Shown here piece by piece: positions 6,014 to 12,936 of a stretch of 51,273 nucleotides of DNA. Origin of the DNA: Acidobacteriota bacterium (GTDB lineage Bacteria > Acidobacteriota > UBA6911 > RPQK01 > JAJDTT01); NCBI GenBank assembly GCA_022827025.1, contig JAJDTT010000068.1:1-51273 (forward strand), read 5' to 3'. A program made the position numbers and the translations under genes. The notes under the pieces are model-generated. The model was not told the origin of the DNA, did not search any database, and saw only the letters and a program-made list of their open reading frames with translations. Position 1 is the stretch's first letter, and the number at the start of each line of letters is the position of its first letter.

Positions 6014-8629
6014 CTATTTGCGACGCGTCCAGGTTTCGAAGTTCCAGAGCTCCGAATCCCAGGCGTTGATCCGGACACCCTCGATCCGGTTGGAGTGGGC
6101 CGAAACGAATCCGCGGTGAATCAGGGGGATGATCGAGTAGCTCCGGACCAGCAGGTCGTTGAGCTGAACCGTGAGCTCGTCACGCCGTTGCGCATTGATC
6201 GTACTCCGGAGTTCGGCGTGGATCCGGTCATATTCGTCCGATTGGAAGCGCTGAATGTTCGAGCCATGGAACGAGTTGGACGCTCCGGAGATCTGGGACG
6301 TGAGCCACGAACCCAGATAGCCCTCCGGGTCCGGGGCGGTCGGCCCGTTGGCATACATCTGGACATCGGCATAGAACCGGCCCAGGGCATCTTCCGACTG
6401 TCCGCCGAAGAACACCGACGAGACGATGTCCTTGAGTTCGGCCTCGACGCCGATTTCCGACCACCAGCCCTTGATGTGCTCCTGGGTCGTCTGGCGCACC
6501 GAGTTCGTCGAGGTCTGGTACAGGATCTTCAGCGGGACCCCTTCCCGTTCCCGCACTCCGTCGCCGTCCGAGTCCACGATCCCCGCATCGTCGAGAATCC
6601 GGTTCGCGAGATCGATGTTCTGGACCAGGCATTCATCGTTGCCGGTCGAGGTCTGGGCGGGTGAGCCGAGCCAGAGATTGCACGTCGTCCGGCCGGCCTC
6701 GCCGTAACCGACCCGGACCAGGGTGTCTCGGTCGATGGCCAGGGAGAGAGCCCGGCCCACGACCGGATCGGTCAGGAAGGGGTGCGGGTTCATACCGTCC
6801 GCGAACTCCGAGCGAAGCTCTCCCAGACCGGGGTCCGGGTTCGTCTGGTTGAGCATGAGGCGCTCGACCGTCGAGGAGAAGGCGGAGACGACGGTTCCGC
6901 TCCCGGTCTCGGCCAAGGCCGCGAGGACGTCGGGTTCGACCTGGAGATTCCATGCATAGTCGGCTTCGTTGAGCTCCAGAACGGACCTCGCCGCCGCGAC
7001 TGCGCTGCCGCCCCCCTGCAGCATCACCTCGCCGAAATACGGGACACCGTAGTCGACGCCGCGGTAGAGCGGATTGAAGCCATAGCGGACGGAGCCGCCG
7101 GCGCCGAAATCGGCCACGGCGTACGGGCCGGTGCCGATGGGCCGCTCGTTCGCATCCGTACAGCCGATCGCCGCAGTGCCCAGGCAGTCCGCGAACTGCG
7201 AGGCCTGGAGGATGGGACTGAAGTAAGACACGAACGGGGAATACGGGAACGACGTCGGTCCGTCGAAGGTGATGGTGACGGTCCGGTCGTCGACGGCATC
7301 CACGGAGGACACGTTCGCAAAGGCCCTCGTCCGGACGCAGCCGGAGTTCGGCGCGGTGCAGTATTGCCAGGTGAACACCACGTCGGCGGCGGTGAGGGGC
7401 GTGCCGTCGGACCAGACCACGCCCTCCCGGATGGTCCACGTGATCCGGGTCCGGTCGGCGGAGACGCCTCCGTTCGCAAGAGTCGGGACCCGGGTCGCAA
7501 GAACCGGAACCAATTCACCGTCGGGGTCGTATTCGGCAAGCGGCTCGATGACCAGGGATGCCGCCTCGGCATCCTTGTTGCCCGGCGAAAGATACGGGTT
7601 GAGTATGATCGGCGCCTGCCAGTAGCGGAGCGTCGCAGTCCCGCCCTGGCCCGCGGGATCCAGGAAATAACCGGCGCCGACGAGGATCGGCAACCCAAAG
7701 GACACGACCCTCTTGACGAAGACCACCTTCCGCCGCTTCGTTTGAGTGGCGGGATTGAGGGATTCGTAATAGAGGAAGGTCTCGCCGAAAGCCTGCGCCA
7801 CACTCAGATCGTCCCGGTCGCTGAGCGAGGTCAACTCGGAATCGGCCGCGCCCACCTCCTCGCGGGAAGGATCGCCGCTGAACAGCGTGTTGCCGTGCCG
7901 GTCCAGACCGAAGACGTAGATCGACTTGTGGGTCCATCGTGGGTCGGAGGAGAGGGAAACGGCGGCGAAGAACCCGTTCGCTTCCACCTCCAGCGCGGCG
8001 CAACGGACGAATTCCTGCAGCTTGTCGGTGGAAGGGCCGGCGGCCAGCCCCATGGCGTTGACGTCTTCCGGCGTGCAACTGCCGGGAAGATCGGAGCGGT
8101 GGATTCCGGCAATGATGGCGGCCGGAGTCCCGTCCCAGTCGATGTTCTTGAAGTAGGACATCTTCGGCTCATCACTGCCCGTCGCCGGGTTCCTGGTGGA
8201 GTAGTATTGCCAACCCGCATCGAAGCCTTCGTTCACGATGCGATGCAGGTCCACAGCGCGGTCGTTCCCGAAAATGTCCACAAGTGGTCCCCACTCCGAC
8301 CCTTCCCTCGCCGGGTCGGGAGGGAAGACCAACGCTCGAGCCGTTCCGGGTGTCGGCGCTATTTCGGTGACGACGACGTAGACTGCGCCGCTTCTCCAAC
8401 GGCTTTCTTCATGGAAAGCCCGCCGGGCCTCCTCGACGCCCACTTCCTGGACGAACTCGTAGGCGCATTGGACGAAGGCCTGAACGTCCTCCCTGGTGCG
8501 GACGGCGGCGGCCACCACGGACTTGTCCGAACAAGGAGGCGGCTCAGCCGCGATTGGAAGCATCGAGGCAGGCAACAGAACAAGAGGAATCAAGAAGCGC
8601 GATAAATGGGAGACGGCAAGTTTCATCAT
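6014..8629 (-). CDS. exported Cache-Cache-solute-binding-protein fusion (SBP family 5)
   Basis: 871 residues with an N-terminal signal peptide (hydrophobic residues about 10-28, likely cleavage near PIAA-E). Residues about 35-320 hold two related segments, each with a helix like VQAFVQCAYEFV or LQEFVRCAALEV, then YVVVTE / YVFGLDRHG and a YY(S/E)xxNPAT motif. That pattern fits extracellular single-Cache ligand-sensing domains. From about residue 330 to the end it is an oligopeptide/dipeptide-type periplasmic binding protein (LVIEPLAEYDPDGELVPVLA, ITWTIREGVVWSDGTPLTAADV). No ABC permease or ATPase gene is next to it, and no histidine-kinase or chemotaxis domain is fused. It could be a sensor or an orphan binding protein. 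The strand is opposite to hemL. Start ATG 8629 (or 8626) has no obvious ribosome site. Confidence 0.85.
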   Translation of the reverse strand: MMKLAVSHLSRFLIPLVLLPASMLPIAAEPPPCSDKSVVAAAVRTREDVQAFVQCAYEFVQEVGVEEARRAFHEESRWRSGAVYVVVTEIAPTPGTARALVFPPDPAREGSEWGPLVDIFGNDRAVDLHRIVNEGFDAGWQYYSTRNPATGSDEPKMSYFKNIDWDGTPAAIIAGIHRSDLPGSCTPEDVNAMGLAAGPSTDKLQEFVRCAALEVEANGFFAAVSLSSDPRWTHKSIYVFGLDRHGNTLFSGDPSREEVGAADSELTSLSDRDDLSVAQAFGETFLYYESLNPATQTKRRKVVFVKRVVSFGLPILVGAGYFLDPAGQGGTATLRYWQAPIILNPYLSPGNKDAEAASLVIEPLAEYDPDGELVPVLATRVPTLANGGVSADRTRITWTIREGVVWSDGTPLTAADVVFTWQYCTAPNSGCVRTRAFANVSSVDAVDDRTVTITFDGPTSFPYSPFVSYFSPILQASQFADCLGTAAIGCTDANERPIGTGPYAVADFGAGGSVRYGFNPLYRGVDYGVPYFGEVMLQGGGSAVAAARSVLELNEADYAWNLQVEPDVLAALAETGSGTVVSAFSSTVERLMLNQTNPDPGLGELRSEFADGMNPHPFLTDPVVGRALSLAIDRDTLVRVGYGEAGRTTCNLWLGSPAQTSTGNDECLVQNIDLANRILDDAGIVDSDGDGVREREGVPLKILYQTSTNSVRQTTQEHIKGWWSEIGVEAELKDIVSSVFFGGQSEDALGRFYADVQMYANGPTAPDPEGYLGSWLTSQISGASNSFHGSNIQRFQSDEYDRIHAELRSTINAQRRDELTVQLNDLLVRSYSIIPLIHRGFVSAHSNRIEGVRINAWDSELWNFETWTRRK

Positions 8630-8631
8630 GT

Positions 8632-8657
8632 GAACATCACGTTATCATGCGATGTTC
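8632..8657. promoter_or_regulatory. candidate operator: inverted repeat upstream of the Cache-SBP gene
   Basis: GAACATC (8632-8638) and GATGTTC (8651-8657) form a 7-bp inverted repeat with a 12-base spacer, immediately upstream of the gene's ATG on the minus strand. Placement suits a repressor site. No cognate regulator is identifiable. Confidence 0.3.
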
Positions 8658-8768
8658 GAACACGACACGTCGAGCTTCGCGGGACCGGTGCGCCGCACGG
8701 CGTCGGGAATTGCGCAGAAATGGCCCTGCCAGGCTGACGGACGGCGAAATGCCCCGGCCGGGACGGTT

Positions 8769-9284
8769 TCAGGAGGGGAGGCTGGGATTGGCGCCTTCGC
8801 AAGCCGAGGAGAGCATCTTCTCCACGTGCTTCGAGATCTCCTCGTCGGGTTCTTCCTGCACCGTGGCAATCTCCGAGACCACGAGTTGGCGGGCCCGATC
8901 GAACATCTTCTTCTCGCGGAACGAGAGGGTCTTCTGCAGGTTGAGGCAGTAGAGATTCTTGAGCACCTCGGCCACCTGGAAAATGGAACCCGACTTCATC
9001 TTGTTGACGTTTTCCTTGTAGCGGCTCTTCCAATCGGACTCCGGCTTGCCGATCTCGTTTCTCAGAATCTGGAACAGCTCGTCCAACTGCTCCACCGTGC
9101 AGAGCTTTCGCAGCCCGACGTGGAGAGCGTTGGCGGTGGGGACCATTACCGTGGAATTGTTGGAGGTGAGCTTCAGCATGTAGAACTCTGCCTCTTGCCC
9201 GGCGATCCGAGTCTCCATCACCTTCTGGATCACTCCGACTCCCTGATTCGGATAGACAACCTTCTCTCCAACCTTGAATTCCAT
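8769..9284 (-). CDS. carD: CarD family transcriptional regulator
   Basis: A DNA- and RNA-polymerase-binding factor that stabilises open promoter complexes. The 171-residue product starts at ATG 9284, preceded by a strong GGAGGAG ribosome site. The N-terminal RNAP-interaction (Tudor-like) part reads FKVGEKVVYPNQGVGVIQKV, typical of CarD/CdnL. The helical C-terminal DNA-binding part includes DWKSRYKENVNKM and LSFREKKMFDRARQLVVSEIA, the family's conserved helix pair. Length is normal (about 160). Its own sigma70-like promoter lies at 9415-9444. It is divergent from the MoxR/VWA operon and upstream of the Cache-SBP gene on the same strand. Confidence 0.93.
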   Translation of the reverse strand: MEFKVGEKVVYPNQGVGVIQKVMETRIAGQEAEFYMLKLTSNNSTVMVPTANALHVGLRKLCTVEQLDELFQILRNEIGKPESDWKSRYKENVNKMKSGSIFQVAEVLKNLYCLNLQKTLSFREKKMFDRARQLVVSEIATVQEEPDEEISKHVEKMLSSACEGANPSLPS

Positions 9285-9414
9285 TTGCTCCTCCGAAACT
9301 GCGGCGTGGGAACCGCAACAGCCCAAGCTGCCCACAGAACGAAACGCCCAAGACTGAAGCCGGAAAAGCCGAACGAAAGACCTGCCGATATCGTCCCTAT
9401 GGATTGGCCATCTC

Positions 9415-9444
9415 ATTTTAGGTTAGCGTCTTGCCAAAAGTCAA
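9415..9444 (-). promoter_or_regulatory. sigma70-type promoter for carD
   Basis: On the minus strand a -35 TTGACT (9439-9444) is followed after 18 bases by a -10 TAAAAT (9415-9420). The predicted start near 9408 leaves about 120 bases of leader before carD. Confidence 0.6.
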
Positions 9445-9540
9445 AATGTGTTGGGCGGTGAGTCCGGCGTAGTAGACTGGGCAAGAGCAGTCGGATTCCG
9501 ACCACGATTGCATCCGCGGGAGGAGGCGGGCCTCGGCCCC

Positions 9541-11832
9541 ATGGAGCAGATTTTCAGCTTCCTTTTCAAATACCGGCCCTTCCACTTCAGGGAGGGAGAG
9601 TTCCTCTTTCAGTGGCGGCTGGAGGCGTGGATGTTGGCGATTCTGGTCTGCGCTATTCTCCTCGCCGCTTGGCTGCCGTACCGGGGTTGGCTGGGCCGGA
9701 CCGCTTCTCGAGCGTGGATCCTGCCGGCCGCCAGAGCGGCGTTTCTACTGGGAATCATGGCGTTGCTGATGCGGCCCAGCCTGGTCCTCTCCACCCTGGC
9801 GCCGCGGGAAAACGTGTTGGCTCTGCTGGTGGACAACTCCTTGAGCATGGGCATTTCCGACGGAGAAACGGCCCGGGGCGAGCCGGTTCGGGCGTTGCTG
9901 GAGGCCGGAAGCCCGTGGCGCCAAGGCCTGGAGGATCGATTTCGGCTGCTCCGCATGGGGTTCGACGCCGAATCCCGCCTGCTGAGGGAGGACGCCGGAC
10001 CGGACTGGCGCGGAAGCCGTACCGATATCGCGGGCGCCCTCCGGGACGTTCTGACCCGCAACCGGCACGAGGCCCTGGGTGGAATCGTCCTCTTCAGCGA
10101 CGGTGCGGACAACGGCATCGGCGGCTTCAAGGAGATCCTGGCCGATCTTCAGGCGCGGAGGATTCCGGTGCATACCGTGGGCGTGGGGCCCCGGGTGCTG
10201 GAGCCCGACCTGGAGCTGACCCAGGTGAGCCTGCCGCGGATCCTGGTTCCCGAGACCCGGACCATCGCCCGGGTCACGCTCAGGGTCAACGGCTACCAGG
10301 GACGTGAGAGCCGGCTTGAGGTCTGGGAGGGAAACTCGCTGATTCAGGACCAGGAAGTGAAGCTGCCGTTCTCCCAAACGGCCCTGGTGGAAGTCCCCCT
10401 GACCCCTCGAAGCCGAGGCATTCGGATCTACCGCTTTCGGATCCGGCCGCTCGACGATGAGGCCCTTCAGGAGAACAACGAACGGTCGGCGGTGCTTCAC
10501 GTCCGGGATCTGGAGAACCGCATCCTGTACGTGGAGGGACGCCCCCGCTGGGAATACAAGTTCATTCGGAGCGCGGTTTCGGGCGACCGGCACCTCCGGC
10601 TGGAGAGCCTGTTGCGAACCGCCATCAACAAGTACTACCGGCAGGGCATCGAGGAGGAGAGCACTCTGGCGGCCGGCTTTCCTTCGACCCGGGAGGAGCT
10701 GTTCTCGTACCGGGCCCTGGTGGTGGGAAGCGTGGAATCCTCCTTCTTCACGTATCCTCAAATGGAGATGCTCCGGGATTTTGTGGACAAGAGGGGCGGC
10801 GGGTTCCTCATGTTGGGGGGCAGTTCCTCTTTTTCCGCCGGCGAATATCAGAACACGCCGGTGGAGGAGCTGCTTCCGGTCTGGATGACGCCCGACGAAG
10901 ACATGGCGCCGTCCGACACCCTATACCGGCGGGGGTCGGCCCGGGTCGAGCTGACTCCTCAGGGGCTCCGGCACCCCGCCTTGCAACTGGGCGCGGGCGA
11001 AGCGGTCAACCGGCGGCAGTGGGAAGAGATGCCCGACCTCAAGGACTGGAATCGGGTCGGGGCCCTCAAGCCGGGCGCCACGGTCCTGGCCCGCCTCCAG
11101 GATGCCCAGGACGGGACGGACGTTCCCTTGATGGTCTTTCAGCGCTATGGGCGGGGTCTGGCCATGGCCTTCCTCACCGGCAGCAGTTGGCGCTGGCAGA
11201 TGCTCCGGGAGCATGAGGACCGGTCGCACCAGAACTTTTGGCAACAGGTCCTGCGCTGGCTCGTGAACGCCGCCAAGGACCCCGTGGAAGTGGAGACGGA
11301 ACGGGAAATCTATTCCCAGGGCGAGGAGGTCAAGGTCCAGGCTCAGGTTTACGACCCCTCCTTCAACCCGGTCCAATCAGCCCGTCTGGCGGCGACCCTG
11401 GTCTCTCCATCGGGCAACGAAACCGGGATCGAGTTGGACTGGAGCCCCCGGGACGGCGGCATCTATGAAGGGGTGACCCGTCCCCGGGAAGAGGGGCTCC
11501 ACCAGGTCCGGCTGGAGGCGGAGGGGGTCCGCGGCGCGAACCCGGTCTCCTATGGCGCCGGCGACGCCTGGTTCCTGGCGGAATCCGGCCTCAGGGAGTT
11601 TCACGACGCCAACCGCAAGGTCGAGTTTCTGAACTGGCTGGCCCGGGAGACGGGAGGCCACTACTACAGTCTGGATGACGTCGGGAATCTCCCGGAGGAG
11701 GTCTCCTACGTCGAATCCCACGCCTCCATTCCCCAGACCCTGGAATTGTGGGACATGCCCGCGAACTTCATCCTACTGGCAGCTCTGCTGATGACCGAAT
11801 GGGTGATGTGGCGGCGTCTGGGAGGGATATAG
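9541..11832 (+). CDS. membrane VWA protein with glutamine-amidotransferase-like domain
   Basis: 763 residues from ATG 9541, behind a GGGAGGAGG ribosome site. Two N-terminal membrane spans (about residues 25-45 and 55-75) precede a von Willebrand A domain with a MIDAS motif, DNSLS, plus TDIAGAL and LFSDGADN. The middle is a class-I glutamine-amidotransferase-like fold (DFVDKRGGGFLMLGGSSSF) without an evident catalytic Cys. A last membrane span sits at the C terminus (FILLAALLMTEWVMW). Proteins of this layout accompany MoxR ATPases in Bacteroidota, Planctomycetota and Acidobacteriota. It is the first gene of a nine-gene operon, and only 6 bases separate it from the next. VWA-metal binding and partner binding are family knowledge; the envelope-assembly role is inferred. 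Confidence 0.85.
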   Translation: MEQIFSFLFKYRPFHFREGEFLFQWRLEAWMLAILVCAILLAAWLPYRGWLGRTASRAWILPAARAAFLLGIMALLMRPSLVLSTLAPRENVLALLVDNSLSMGISDGETARGEPVRALLEAGSPWRQGLEDRFRLLRMGFDAESRLLREDAGPDWRGSRTDIAGALRDVLTRNRHEALGGIVLFSDGADNGIGGFKEILADLQARRIPVHTVGVGPRVLEPDLELTQVSLPRILVPETRTIARVTLRVNGYQGRESRLEVWEGNSLIQDQEVKLPFSQTALVEVPLTPRSRGIRIYRFRIRPLDDEALQENNERSAVLHVRDLENRILYVEGRPRWEYKFIRSAVSGDRHLRLESLLRTAINKYYRQGIEEESTLAAGFPSTREELFSYRALVVGSVESSFFTYPQMEMLRDFVDKRGGGFLMLGGSSSFSAGEYQNTPVEELLPVWMTPDEDMAPSDTLYRRGSARVELTPQGLRHPALQLGAGEAVNRRQWEEMPDLKDWNRVGALKPGATVLARLQDAQDGTDVPLMVFQRYGRGLAMAFLTGSSWRWQMLREHEDRSHQNFWQQVLRWLVNAAKDPVEVETEREIYSQGEEVKVQAQVYDPSFNPVQSARLAATLVSPSGNETGIELDWSPRDGGIYEGVTRPREEGLHQVRLEAEGVRGANPVSYGAGDAWFLAESGLREFHDANRKVEFLNWLARETGGHYYSLDDVGNLPEEVSYVESHASIPQTLELWDMPANFILLAALLMTEWVMWRRLGGI

Positions 11833-11838
11833 GCCGCC

Positions 11839-12936
11839 GTGACCAGATCGACGGAACGGAAGGTCTCACACCGGATGGGAGTGGGGGTTTTCCTACCCCC
11901 ACTCCTTTCGGGGACGGGGGGACAGAAATGCCCCCACTCCTTTCGGAAACGGCGCTGTCCGCGACACCCTTTCTCCTCCGGACCCGCGGTGCTTCTAGGA
12001 GTGATATTGCTCTGCGTCTCCCTCACCCGGGGAGAGAGTCTCGATCGCGTCAGCCTCATCGTCACGGGACTCGCCGGAATGCCGGAATACGGGGCCAATT
12101 TCGCCGCTTGGGCGACCCTCATGGAAGAGGCGTTTCGAGGCGACCGGTCCCGGGTGCTGCGAATCGACGGGAGCGTCCGGACCCGGGAGGAGATCCTCCG
12201 AGCCGCCCGGGAGGCGGCGGAAAAGCTCTCTCCCGACGGCGAGTGGTGGCTGATCCTGGTCGGACACGGCAACTACGACGGGCGGCGGTACAAGTTCAAC
12301 ATCAAGGGCCCCGACCTCACGGACCAGGACCTGGAGCGGCTCCTGGAGGGCCTGGACGGCCCCAGAGCCGTGGTCGTTGCCGGGACCAGCTCTGCCGGCG
12401 CCCTGGTCCCGGCTCTGAGAGGCGTCAATCGAGTGGTCGTGGCCGCGACCCGGGAGCGCGAGCGGCAACCTCCCCTGTTTCCCCGTTTCTTCGCCGAAGC
12501 TCCGGCATCGCCGGACGCGGACCGGGACAAGAACAATCGCGTGTCGCTGCTGGAAGCCTTTCTGTACAGCCGGCGAAAGGTGAGCGCCTGGTTCGAGGAG
12601 GCGGGCCGCATCCAGACCGAGCACGCCATCCTGGACGACTCCGCCCGGGTTCGGTTGGCCAAGGAGGACGGCGATTCCCAGGCGGAGGTCCGGCAGGGCA
12701 CCGGATTGCTGGCGGCCGTCTGTTACCTGGACCCGGCGAGTGCGCCGACCTCGCTCCCGGAGGAACGGAGCCGAGCCGAGACCCGGTCCCGGATCCAGCG
12801 GCAGATCGACGATCTCAAGCTGCGCAAGGGAGAGTTCACGGAGGAGGAGTACTTCCGCAGGCTGGAAGCGTTGATGGTGGAGCTGGCCGCCAACGAGGAG
12901 GAGGAAGGCGCTGCGGAAGAGGAGGGTCAGCCGTGA
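11839..12936 (+). CDS. C13-peptidase-like (caspase-fold) exported protein lacking catalytic Cys
   Basis: 365 residues from GTG 11839, with a single membrane or signal segment near residues 50-65. The core follows the C13/caspase-like pattern: an alternating strand-helix start (VSLIVTGLAGMPEYG), a His-Gly motif at H143 (ILVGHGNYDG), then a strand ending in VVVAGTSSAG. There the family's catalytic Cys would be expected, but Thr183/Ser are found. DADRDKNNRVSLLEAF matches the post-catalytic segment in such proteins. The C terminus is an acidic coiled coil. It was therefore probably a peptidase fold that is now non-catalytic or uses Ser/Thr. A GC-rich palindrome is read in frame near the N terminus (codons from 11878), so the true start may be downstream, e.g. 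GTG 11989. It overlaps the next gene by 4 bases. Confidence 0.65.
   Translation: MTRSTERKVSHRMGVGVFLPPLLSGTGGQKCPHSFRKRRCPRHPFSSGPAVLLGVILLCVSLTRGESLDRVSLIVTGLAGMPEYGANFAAWATLMEEAFRGDRSRVLRIDGSVRTREEILRAAREAAEKLSPDGEWWLILVGHGNYDGRRYKFNIKGPDLTDQDLERLLEGLDGPRAVVVAGTSSAGALVPALRGVNRVVVAATRERERQPPLFPRFFAEAPASPDADRDKNNRVSLLEAFLYSRRKVSAWFEEAGRIQTEHAILDDSARVRLAKEDGDSQAEVRQGTGLLAAVCYLDPASAPTSLPEERSRAETRSRIQRQIDDLKLRKGEFTEEEYFRRLEALMVELAANEEEEGAAEEEGQP
11878..11949. repeat. REP-like palindrome, two hairpin modules, inside a 5' coding end
   Basis: A 10-bp stem (11878-11887 with 11896-11905, arm GGAGTGGGGG, loop TTTTCCTA) is followed by a second, imperfect GGGGGACAGAAATGCCCCC module. The first 28 bases are identical to 50745-50772, nearly 39 kb away. 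Confidence 0.85.
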
